Source: Bdellovibrio bacteriovorus HD100
Lineage (GTDB): Bacteria; Bdellovibrionota; Bdellovibrionia; Bdellovibrionales; Bdellovibrionaceae
Assembly: GCF_000196175.1 (NCBI RefSeq)
Contig: NC_005363.1
Location: 806,001 to 870,000 of the forward strand
Length of the DNA stretch: 64,000 nt
Direction: 5' to 3'
In this document: positions 27,136-35,308 of the stretch, piece after piece
Layout of the letters: the number at the start of each line of letters is the position of its first letter
Position numbering within the stretch: position 1 is the first letter of the stretch
Translations under genes and position numbers: made by a program
Notes under the pieces: model-generated
What the model saw: only the letters and a program-made list of their open reading frames with translations
The model's database searches: none
What the model was told of the DNA's origin: nothing

Positions 27136-28242
27136 CTAGCGGATGGTAGAAAGAGCGCGTTTCAAAGCCTCTTCATCCTTCACACCGACAAAGACCAGTT
27201 CTGCACGGCGGTCTTGGGATCGGATGCCTGTAGAGTCAGTTGCTCCTTTACCCACAGCTTCAACATTCGTGAAGCCATTTCTTTCCAGGATATTTTTCAC
27301 GGAGTCCGCGCGGGCTTGAGAGATTCGTTGATTGATCTCATCAGTTCCTGTGGCGTCGGCATAGCCGTGAATTTCGACTCTTTCAACCAGGTCTGGATTT
27401 TCATTCAGAACCTTGGCCACCTGCTGCAGTTTGCGATTGTCAGCTCCGGAGATTGCATATTGAGATGATCGGAACTGAATCGCGCTGCCGGCTCCGGCAA
27501 TCATATTCATGTTCACATCTTTCAATGCGGATCCGGCCTCAACAGCAGCCACTGGACGAGCTGGTTCCACACGTTCCTGATAGGTGATGTCCTCTTGGAC
27601 CTCTTCCATCACAGTCGGTTCAGCTGCGGCTGTGGATCTGACGGATGGTTTATAAGCGCTTGGGTTCCATCCGATCTGCAGATCGATCATGTACATGCCG
27701 ACTTGCTGTTCGGTATTGTTCGTCAGGGCTTGGGCGCGAACACCCAGGCGGGCCAACCAGCTTGGAGTCATGTTAAACTCTTTCAACAGTTGCAAACCTA
27801 CAAAGTGGGCATCAGCCTGATCTGCGGTGTAGTTTTCACCTTGGTTGTACAATTGATTGCCCACGACACCGAACTGCCAGCGATTTTCAGAGATATAGCG
27901 GGCCGCAAATTCCAATGCACCATCGGTGATCGCGGTGTCATTGGTCGTGCCGGTGGACTGACTGAATTGCTGGTTGCTTACACCGTAACCGAGGTCCATG
28001 ACCCAAGGGCTTTCCATATACAGGGAACCCAGCAGTTTGATTGTGGAAGGTGTCCCTTCAGTTGCGCCATTGGTTTCATAGCCAGTGTAACCACCACCCA
28101 ATCCCAGGAAGGGAAGAACTCCTCGGGGAGTCGTTTGCGCCTCCTCTTTGGAAAATTCCAATGCACTCGTCGTCGCTGAGTCTTGGTTGGCCTGTGCCGT
28201 CAGACCGACACTAAGCAAAGCTGTTAGAATGATTGTTTTCAT
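27136..28242 (-). CDS. OmpA-family outer-membrane protein
   Basis: 368 residues. Signal peptide (MKTIILTALLSVGLTAQA). The N-terminal part of about 180 residues is an eight-strand-like barrel (FLGLGGGYTGYETN, SPWVMDLGYGVSNQQFS, LARLGVRAQAL). Then come a linker and a C-terminal OmpA peptidoglycan-binding domain with VERVEIHGYADATGTDEINQRISQARADSVKNIL, holding the expected Asp and Arg that grip diaminopimelate. It anchors the outer membrane to the wall. It is divergent from the fibre gene. A probable promoter lies on the minus strand near 28290 (TTGACC, 17 bases, ATACTG). Confidence 0.92.
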   Translation of the reverse strand: MKTIILTALLSVGLTAQANQDSATTSALEFSKEEAQTTPRGVLPFLGLGGGYTGYETNGATEGTPSTIKLLGSLYMESPWVMDLGYGVSNQQFSQSTGTTNDTAITDGALEFAARYISENRWQFGVVGNQLYNQGENYTADQADAHFVGLQLLKEFNMTPSWLARLGVRAQALTNNTEQQVGMYMIDLQIGWNPSAYKPSVRSTAAAEPTVMEEVQEDITYQERVEPARPVAAVEAGSALKDVNMNMIAGAGSAIQFRSSQYAISGADNRKLQQVAKVLNENPDLVERVEIHGYADATGTDEINQRISQARADSVKNILERNGFTNVEAVGKGATDSTGIRSQDRRAELVFVGVKDEEALKRALSTIR

Positions 28243-28453
28243 AGTCTTCTCCTTTTTTGTAGAACGTCTTCAGTATTCTCCTTGTGGGGAAGGGGTCAAT
28301 TTTTAGGAGGTCTGAGTGGGGGGTCTTTGTTGAGATAAATAGAAGTCACTCTACTAAAAGTCCTGAGCTGCCTTACGAACGTGTCATGTTCTGTCATCTA
28401 CGCAGGTATGAGCGGTAATTGGACAGAGGTGAGGAGTATTTCTTTTATTCAGT

Positions 28454-28481
28454 TAAATATCGACTAAAAGGGCGCCGATAA
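28454..28481 (+). promoter_or_regulatory. Predicted sigma28 (FliA)-type promoter of the fibre gene
   Basis: TAAA (28454-28457), 16 bases, GCCGATAA (28474-28481). The -10 is identical to the FliA consensus. Transcription would start at about 28488, so the mRNA would be nearly leaderless, and no ribosome site is present before the ATG at 28489. In B. bacteriovorus a FliA-like motif has been linked to attack-phase genes (recalled literature). Confidence 0.65.
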
Positions 28482-28488
28482 GTATTTC

Positions 28489-31400
28489 ATGAAGAACCAC
28501 GGAACGTACTTTTTCTTCGCTTTCTTCTTTCTGTCTCAATTTGTGACAGCGGCCCCTAATTCTCTGACTTACCAGGGGCGGATTCTGAAAGTGGATGGAA
28601 CTCCACTGGAATACAATAACGTCAGCTTCAGTTTTGAAATCACCAGTCCTGACGGTTTGTGTGTGATTTATCGTGAACAGGTTAACGGGATCAATCTTGC
28701 CAACTCTGGGGGCGTATTTGACGTGCCTATTGGCAACGGAACCAAAGGGTATCCGGCGGCACCGACATTTAAACTTTTGGATGCCTTTCAGAACTCCGGA
28801 ACCAGCTTCACCTGTGATGGCGGAGCCATATACACTCCGGCCTTTGATGAGATTCGTCGTCTGCGTGTGCAGTTTCATGATGGCTCTGGTTGGAAGCTGA
28901 TCTCTCCTGATTCTGAAGTCCGTTCTGTGCCCTATGCGGGCTTTGCTTACTCGGCAGCGAAGCTGGGCGGCAACACCGCCGCAGACTTTGTGTTGCGGTC
29001 GGTGATTCCGACGTGCGGGGCAGGGACATTCCTTAGCTATAACGGAACTAATTTTTCCTGTGCGGCAGTGGCGGGTGCCAGCGGGGGGACTGTTACAGAT
29101 GTGACTTCCTCCAATGCCTATCTGACTGTTGTGAATGGAACTTCAACTCCCACGCTGACATTGAATGTGGGGACGGCGGCGAATACGGTGGCGGCGGGGA
29201 ATGATGCCCGTCTTTCCGATGCCCGTGTTCCAACGGGCAGTGCGACCGGTGACTTGAGTGGAAATTATCCCAACCCGACGGTCGCAAAGATCCAGGGTGT
29301 GGATGTGTCGTCAGCGGCTCCGACCAGCGGGAACTTCCTGAAGTACAATGGGGCTCAGTGGGTTTCATCGGCCATCGCCACCGGGGATGTTACTGGCTTG
29401 GCCGCCACACTCAGTGGCTACGTCACGCAAAGTTCTTTTAATACTGCGGTGGGTGATGCAGGTTGTTCGACGGGACAGACTATGTACTGGTCTGCGGGCC
29501 TGGGTAAATTCCTCTGTCAGAACGTGGACGTCGGGGTAGGCTCCCTGACGGTCAACGCGCCACTGACTCAAGGGGGGACGGCAAGTGCTCCGCTGCTGGG
29601 GATTCAGACGGCAAGTGGGTCACAGGCAGGGGCTTTGAGTGCTGCCGACTGGACAACCTTTAATGGCAAGCTGGGCACAACATTAAACTCTGCCAACATC
29701 TTTGTGGGGAATGGCTCTAATGTTGCCACAGGTGTGGCAATGAGCGGAGACGCTAGTTTAAGCAATACAGGAGCTGCAACGGTGGTCGGGCTTCGTGGAA
29801 AGACCATCAGTGCCACGGCACCAACTTCCGCTGGGCAGATTCTAAGGTATGATGGCGTCTCGTCCTATGTTCCGGCCTTCCTGTCTCTCGCAGATATTCG
29901 TTCAGCGGTGACGGCCACCAACACCATGTTCCCGACAACCAGTTGTACGTCTTCGCAGACACTGACCTGGTCCTCTTTGACGGATACGATGGTGTGTTCC
30001 AATATTGTGGTTTCAGCCTCGAACTTTGGATCACAGACAGCAAAAACATTCCTGGCGGCACCCAGCGGAGGGAACGGGACCCCGTCTTTCCGAACCATCG
30101 CCGCCGCGGATCTGCCGGATGTGTTTTTAAAGAATGGCAACACCTTTGCTTCGGACGTCAGCCTTGGAACCGATGACTGGTATGGATTGAATATTGAAAC
30201 CAACAATCAAACCCGCATTGCAGTTCATCGTGACGGGAATGTGGGGATCGGCGCGACAAGTCCTTCTGCCAAACTGCAGGTGCACGGAACTGCCGGAGTG
30301 AACGGTGACTACGGTGTGGCAGCCTTTCAGGATGCATCCGCCAACGGACTGAGTCTGGGCTATGACAGCGGTAACAGTTGGTCGTGGTTGTATTCCCGTA
30401 CAGTCGGGACAGCTCCGCGCGGAATGGCTTTTTTCACCCATAACAGCAATCAAACGCCGGACATGCTGATCACAAGTGGCGGTCTTGTCGGGATTGGCAC
30501 GGCCACTCCGGCAGCACCGTTGCATGTGACGGGGAATGTGAACGGTACCATTCTTGCCGGGCGGGCGGTGGATTCAAACATCGGGGCCGAGATCGCGTTT
30601 TACAAATCGCGTGGTACGGATGCGGCCCGCACAGCGGTGCAGGCCGGAGACCGCTTGATGGGCCTTTATGGTTTGGGGGCGTATAATGCAACCAACTTCT
30701 CGTCAAATTCCGGTGCGGTTCAGATTCTGGCGGCCGAGAATTTCACAGCAACCGCCCACGGGACCAGTATTGATTTTGGCACGACGGCTTTGGGGACGAC
30801 GGCTCGTCAAACGCGCATGACGATTTCTTCTGAAGGCGCGGTGGGTATTGGAACCACCAACCCGTCAGGCATTCTGCACGTGACGGGTTCTTCCACGGCG
30901 GATGTCATACAGTATCTTTTGAATACGGATGACACAGGAGCCGCGTCGCGAGCACTCTTCCTGTTTGGAACAGCTCCGTCGGGGGCTCGTTATGGTTATC
31001 TGTCCCATCAAGGGGCGGGGTACACGGGGCCGGGCTCCTTGACAGCGCAAAAACCACGGGCAACTGTGGTGGCGGGTACGGACACGGGTGGATTGAATCT
31101 CTATTCGACCTCGCAAATTGGAATGTGGATCGGTTCCACTGAAGCGCTGCGGGCCAGTACCAACGGCTACATCGGTATTCAGGCCGACACCCCAAGACAG
31201 CCGTTGGAAATCAAAAAAGGCCATTTCTTCCATACGGGCGGTGACTTGGTTCACTTCTTCAACAGCTATCACAATGGCACTCTCAGATATGGGGGATATT
31301 CTGGAGCTTCGGGTTACGCTGGTGGAGTGGGCTTTTCGCCGGTGAATGGGTCTTTGTACTTTACGACTTCCGCAGATGCGGGGGCGGCCGATGCCGCGGT

Positions 31401-31935
31401 CACAAACTCGGTGACTCATATGTTGATTGATAAGAACGGAAATGTCGGGATCGGAGCCACGATCCCATCTTATAAGCTTCATGTCGTGGGAACCGCGGGA
31501 TTGAGCACGGGAACGGCTTGGACCAACGCTTCGGACCGTCGTCTGAAAGACATCCATGGCAACTATGAATACGGACTGAATGAGATTCTGAAGCTGCGCA
31601 CGATTCGTTATAACTATAAAGAGGGCAATCCCCTGAAGCTGCCATCGGATGTTCCAATGACGGGATTTGTCGCCCAGGAAGTCCAAGCGGTGATTCCTGA
31701 TGCAGTAAAAAAACGGGAAGACGGCTATCTTGAATTGAATGTGGATCCGATTCATTGGGCGACGGTGAATGCTGTCCAGGATCTGCATGGTATCTGCCAA
31801 GACCATGATCGTCGCATTGCTTCCGTTGAAGAGGATAATAAGATTCTGCGTCGGGAAAATGCCGAACTTAAAAAACAGTTGCAGCAGCAGGCTGCGGATT
31901 TGGAACTGATCAAAACCCGTTTGGGTATCAAATAG
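28489..31935 (+). CDS. Phage-tail-fibre-like protein with S74 intramolecular chaperone
   Basis: 1148 residues. Signal peptide, then a conserved N-terminal domain (SLTYQGRILKVDGTPL). A long Gly/Ser/Thr-rich shaft follows. From residue about 580 come five spaced GIG-type repeats of form G-x-[VI]-G-I-x4-P-x3-L-x-[VI] (near residues 580, 665, 783, 892, 983). The C-terminus is a peptidase S74 endosialidase-type chaperone: ASDRRLKDIHGNYEYGLNEIL with the Ser1015/Lys1020 self-cleavage dyad, then FVAQEVQAVIPDAV and a final coiled coil. S74 domains trimerise fibres and then cleave themselves off. Similar chimeric fibre proteins in B. bacteriovorus (mosaic adhesive trimers) have been reported to recognise prey. 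The family assignment is from visible motifs; the prey role is inference. Confidence 0.9.
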   Translation: MKNHGTYFFFAFFFLSQFVTAAPNSLTYQGRILKVDGTPLEYNNVSFSFEITSPDGLCVIYREQVNGINLANSGGVFDVPIGNGTKGYPAAPTFKLLDAFQNSGTSFTCDGGAIYTPAFDEIRRLRVQFHDGSGWKLISPDSEVRSVPYAGFAYSAAKLGGNTAADFVLRSVIPTCGAGTFLSYNGTNFSCAAVAGASGGTVTDVTSSNAYLTVVNGTSTPTLTLNVGTAANTVAAGNDARLSDARVPTGSATGDLSGNYPNPTVAKIQGVDVSSAAPTSGNFLKYNGAQWVSSAIATGDVTGLAATLSGYVTQSSFNTAVGDAGCSTGQTMYWSAGLGKFLCQNVDVGVGSLTVNAPLTQGGTASAPLLGIQTASGSQAGALSAADWTTFNGKLGTTLNSANIFVGNGSNVATGVAMSGDASLSNTGAATVVGLRGKTISATAPTSAGQILRYDGVSSYVPAFLSLADIRSAVTATNTMFPTTSCTSSQTLTWSSLTDTMVCSNIVVSASNFGSQTAKTFLAAPSGGNGTPSFRTIAAADLPDVFLKNGNTFASDVSLGTDDWYGLNIETNNQTRIAVHRDGNVGIGATSPSAKLQVHGTAGVNGDYGVAAFQDASANGLSLGYDSGNSWSWLYSRTVGTAPRGMAFFTHNSNQTPDMLITSGGLVGIGTATPAAPLHVTGNVNGTILAGRAVDSNIGAEIAFYKSRGTDAARTAVQAGDRLMGLYGLGAYNATNFSSNSGAVQILAAENFTATAHGTSIDFGTTALGTTARQTRMTISSEGAVGIGTTNPSGILHVTGSSTADVIQYLLNTDDTGAASRALFLFGTAPSGARYGYLSHQGAGYTGPGSLTAQKPRATVVAGTDTGGLNLYSTSQIGMWIGSTEALRASTNGYIGIQADTPRQPLEIKKGHFFHTGGDLVHFFNSYHNGTLRYGGYSGASGYAGGVGFSPVNGSLYFTTSADAGAADAAVTNSVTHMLIDKNGNVGIGATIPSYKLHVVGTAGLSTGTAWTNASDRRLKDIHGNYEYGLNEILKLRTIRYNYKEGNPLKLPSDVPMTGFVAQEVQAVIPDAVKKREDGYLELNVDPIHWATVNAVQDLHGICQDHDRRIASVEEDNKILRRENAELKKQLQQQAADLELIKTRLGIK

Positions 31936-31956
31936 TCCTGTGGTATGCTTCCCCAC

Positions 31957-32286
31957 ATGCCACACATCAGAATGCGCGCCGTAAAAAAAGAACATGTTCA
32001 GCTGCTCAGTGACAGCCTTGCCAAAGAACTGGCTCCGGCGATGAAAACTCCGGTCGATAACTTCACTTTTGAACTGGTCCAGACACAGTTTTTCTCTGGC
32101 GGGCAGCAAACCGATTCTTATCCCTTCATTGAAGTCCTTTGGTTTGCCCGTTCTCAGGAAGTTCAGGATGAATGTGCGTCGATTATCACCCGGCAGATCA
32201 AGTCCATCGCCGATTATGAGGATGTGGTGATTGTCTTCCAGGTTCTTGCAAAAGAAGCCTATTATGAAAATGGGATCCATTTTTAA
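31957..32286 (+). CDS. DUF1904 family protein
   Basis: 109 residues. It begins MPHIRMRAVKKEHVQLLSDSL and contains FELVQTQFF and YPFIEVLWFARSQEVQD, matching the small DUF1904 family, which has a tautomerase-like fold (known of the family). ATG at 31957 chosen by family start; an in-frame ATG at 31945 lies upstream. Function unknown. It follows the fibre gene by about 20 bases, and co-transcription is possible. Confidence 0.82.
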   Translation: MPHIRMRAVKKEHVQLLSDSLAKELAPAMKTPVDNFTFELVQTQFFSGGQQTDSYPFIEVLWFARSQEVQDECASIITRQIKSIADYEDVVIVFQVLAKEAYYENGIHF

Positions 32287-32463
32287 ACTCTTCCTGTCAA
32301 AGTTTTAGACACCTTTTGGGCCTGCATTGCAGGGCCCTCATTGAGCTTCGCAGGGTATTTCTTTCATAGCACCATTTCTCAAACCCGGTTCTATTTGAAT
32401 AGAGGGTGCCAGCGTCCATTCACGCTTCTTGCTTTATGGCTGGTTGCAATGAATGGAGATTAT

Positions 32464-33909
32464 ATGAAAGCTTCTTTAGTCGGAGTCGCAGCAGCGGTTC
32501 TTATGAGTGTTTTGGCTGGTTCCCCTGTCTCTGCCCAGGTCGCGGATGCTTCCGCCCAGGTTGTGAGTAAGAGCCAGTTGATCGTAGGTAAGCGTTACTA
32601 TATTTCAGTCGATACGCTGAACGTTCGCTCCAGCAACTCCACCACCGCTAACAATGTGATTGGCAAGCTGTCCAAGAATGATGTGGTGGAAGTGTACGAC
32701 GTGTTGAACGAGGCGACGCCGCTGGTTCAGGTGAAGATCATCAAGTCCACCACTGTCTCTCCATATATATCTTCTGATTTCTTTGTGTCCAAAGATTATC
32801 TGAGTGAGCGTGAGCTGACCTTGCCAACGTCCCGTTATTTTGTGGTTCAGAATATTGCCACAGAAAAAACCCGTATTTATGAGCGTTGCACGGCGACTCC
32901 GGGATGTGCTCATAAAATGGTGATGGAAACCGACATGGTTGTGGGCCGCCCTGAAGAGGGTGATGGTCAGGATGACAACGCCTATAAAACATGGGTGGGT
33001 CATTCCCGTATTTCTGAATGGGTGAAGTTCTATCAGGACGGCAAGGCCTTCTATCCTCGCTGGTACACTCCAGGTCAGAACATCAAAGACATTCCAGATC
33101 CAGTGACAGACAGCATGAGCCTCTACATGGGTGCAAGAAAATGGCTTCGTAAAAATGAACAGGGTAAGACTTCCAACTATGGCGCCTTTGGTTGGTATGC
33201 AGCCAAGTTGACTCCAGCCGGTGAAAACGGCGGTGTGAACTATCAATGGATCCACGGCACGATGGGCTGGGGCAAAGATGGTTCCAAACCAATTGAAATC
33301 ACACGCATGAAGATGATCAACTTCTTCAGCAACCCGGGTTCTCATGGCTGCACGCGCTTGGAAAATCAGGCGGTGGCCTACATGAGACACCTCTTGGGTC
33401 CGGGCACTGACATCTATCGCGTGTATGCTCGAGAGGCTTCTCGTGAGGCAGCTCCGTTCTCCAGATACCGTGATTCCCAGCGCCCTCTTCCTTGGGAATG
33501 GATGTTGTTGACCAACGGCGCGGCGCAGTCCAACGGTTTGACGGCGGATGCAGCGACGATCCGTGCTCAGGGCATCAGTGCTGTTCCTGGGGTGAATCTG
33601 ATTGAACGTGGTGTTTATCAGGTGGACCGCTATCCGACGGTGATGCCTTTGAACTACAGTAAATCTGCGGCTTCCGGCTTGTCCGGGGATCGTTATGAGA
33701 TCGACAAGAATCTGAAAAAGGGCCAAGGCTCAAACTTCCGTGGCTATTTCCTGGTTGATGAAGGTCGCTTCGTAAGTTACTCCCACCCGAACTACAATGC
33801 AACGGGCGGTGCGATTCGTGTAGGTGGTATGGCTGACTTCATGGACTCTGTTCCTGCGCTCCTGCAGGCGGGTGCTGGTAACTACTATCCACCAGCTATT
33901 ATCAAATAA
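32464..33909 (+). CDS. Secreted L,D-transpeptidase (YkuD)
   Basis: 481 residues. Signal peptide (ASLVGVAAAVLMSVLAGSPVSAQ), then a bacterial SH3-like domain (YYISVDTLNVRSSNSTTANNVIGKL). The YkuD catalytic domain has YFVVQNIATEKTRIYE, YQWIHGTMGWG and the active-site SHGCTRL with Cys296. About 130 residues follow the catalytic site. It cross-links peptidoglycan peptides or replaces terminal D-amino acids in the periplasm. L,D-transpeptidases of B. bacteriovorus have been reported to modify and strengthen the prey wall during invasion, and this gene is a candidate. The ATG at 32464 has a TGGAGAT ribosome site and starts the signal peptide. Confidence 0.93.
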   Translation: MKASLVGVAAAVLMSVLAGSPVSAQVADASAQVVSKSQLIVGKRYYISVDTLNVRSSNSTTANNVIGKLSKNDVVEVYDVLNEATPLVQVKIIKSTTVSPYISSDFFVSKDYLSERELTLPTSRYFVVQNIATEKTRIYERCTATPGCAHKMVMETDMVVGRPEEGDGQDDNAYKTWVGHSRISEWVKFYQDGKAFYPRWYTPGQNIKDIPDPVTDSMSLYMGARKWLRKNEQGKTSNYGAFGWYAAKLTPAGENGGVNYQWIHGTMGWGKDGSKPIEITRMKMINFFSNPGSHGCTRLENQAVAYMRHLLGPGTDIYRVYAREASREAAPFSRYRDSQRPLPWEWMLLTNGAAQSNGLTADAATIRAQGISAVPGVNLIERGVYQVDRYPTVMPLNYSKSAASGLSGDRYEIDKNLKKGQGSNFRGYFLVDEGRFVSYSHPNYNATGGAIRVGGMADFMDSVPALLQAGAGNYYPPAIIK

Positions 33910-33934
33910 TTTTCACCAAACGTGGAAGATGGAA

Positions 33935-33963
33935 AGGCCGAAGGAAACTTCGGCCTTTTTTTA
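33935..33963 (+). terminator. Terminator of the L,D-transpeptidase gene
   Basis: AAGGCCGAAG, loop GAAA, CTTCGGCCTT, then a T-run. Confidence 0.93.
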
Positions 33964-34029
33964 TCTGGCCCAACGCGCCTTTAAAATAATCTGTCTTGAA
34001 AATTGCGAGGCCTCAGTAAGAATAATGGG

Positions 34030-35307
34030 ATGCTACGAAAAACATCTCTTTCAATTGTGTGTCTTTCCGCAGTTCTTTCTTCAGGTGCTTATTCTGCGAC
34101 TTTGCAGGAGGCCTATCAGTCCGCTTTGCAGAAAAATGAGACTGTCGGAATCCAGAACGAACAAGTTCAACAAATTCGTGAGCGAGTAAAGCAGGTCCGG
34201 GGAGGAATGTTCCCGCAGATTAATGCCAACGCCACTTATTTCATGCAGCCGGCGCCCTCTGATCCGGTGGCAAAGCAGTTCTTCCCAGAGCGGCAGACCA
34301 CAGTCGCCTTGACGGCGAATCAGGTTTTGTTCCGGGGATTGCGTGAATTCGCAGCCGTCCGTCAGCAAAAAGATCTGGTGCAGTCCCAGGCAGAGATCCG
34401 CAATCAGGCGCTGATTCAGCTTTATCAGGATGTCACCAGTTCGTATTTGAACATCCTGACGCTGGAGCAGGATTTGGACAACATCTCTGTTCAGCTGAAA
34501 ATCTATGATGAACGGGTGAAAGAGCTGTCTTCGCGAGTGCGCCGGGGGGAATCCAGTTCATCTGATGCGCTGACCGCACAAAGCAGCCAGGCTGCTTTAA
34601 ACGCTGAATTTGAAATCATCACCGGAAATCTGAAAATGGCGCGTGAAGCTTTTGCCTTCCTGACGGGCCTTCCCACAACAGAGCCTCTGACTGATCCGGA
34701 GCTGGCAAAATCAGTGAAAGTCGCGCCCTTGCAGTCCTATCTGGACAGGATTGAAAGCCGGCATGATGTGAAGGCGGCCCGCAGCCAGCATCAGGCTATG
34801 GAAGAGGAAGTCAGTATTGCCAAAGGGGCGCACTGGCCTTCGTTGGATCTGACCGGCAACTATTATTTCAAAAGACCGGATGGTTTCAGCGAGGATCTGA
34901 ACTGGGACGTGCAGTTGAAGCTGACGGTGCCACTGTTTGAGGGCGGCACGACTCAGTCCCGCGTGCGAGAGGCCGCGTCCAAGCGCATTGAAGCGGACTT
35001 GCTGCTGTCCCGCTTGCGTCGGCAGGCTGATCAGGAAATCCGTGCGTATTATGAAAACTTTAAAACACGCTTGAAGCAGGTCGAGGCTTTGGAAAAAGCC
35101 GGGGAGCTGTCCGAGCGCAACTACAAGGTTTTACAGAAAGACTATCGCCGTGGACTGGCTCGCAATATCGATGTGCAGATGGCTTTGACTGATTTCAGGA
35201 TCGCGGCCCGCGCCCTGGATCAGGCCCGTTTTGCGGCCCAGATGGAACTGGTGAAGCTGAAAGTGGCTTCGGCAGAAATTGAAGTTCCGAAAGTGAAGGA
35301 AGACTAA
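34030..35307 (+). CDS. TolC-family outer-membrane efflux protein
   Basis: 425 residues with signal peptide (LRKTSLSIVCLSAVLSSGAYSA) and two OEP repeats: ATLQEAYQSALQKNETVGIQNEQVQQIRERV and, in the second half, DVKAARSQHQAMEEEVSIAKGAHWPSLDLTGNYYF, ending with NYKVLQKDYRRGLARNIDVQMALTDF. It forms the outer-membrane duct of a tripartite pump. Next to an RND gene with one base between. The start at 34030 is preferred over a TTG at 34003, which would add nine polar residues before the signal peptide. Confidence 0.93.
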   Translation: MLRKTSLSIVCLSAVLSSGAYSATLQEAYQSALQKNETVGIQNEQVQQIRERVKQVRGGMFPQINANATYFMQPAPSDPVAKQFFPERQTTVALTANQVLFRGLREFAAVRQQKDLVQSQAEIRNQALIQLYQDVTSSYLNILTLEQDLDNISVQLKIYDERVKELSSRVRRGESSSSDALTAQSSQAALNAEFEIITGNLKMAREAFAFLTGLPTTEPLTDPELAKSVKVAPLQSYLDRIESRHDVKAARSQHQAMEEEVSIAKGAHWPSLDLTGNYYFKRPDGFSEDLNWDVQLKLTVPLFEGGTTQSRVREAASKRIEADLLLSRLRRQADQEIRAYYENFKTRLKQVEALEKAGELSERNYKVLQKDYRRGLARNIDVQMALTDFRIAARALDQARFAAQMELVKLKVASAEIEVPKVKED

Positions 35308-35308
35308 G

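Noticed and set aside
30865-32280. 471-residue minus-strand open frame
   Set aside because: Antisense to the fibre gene and DUF1904 gene; no motif, biased composition typical of a third-frame shadow.
32605-33726. 373-residue minus-strand open frame
   Set aside because: Antisense to the L,D-transpeptidase with its intact SHGC motif.
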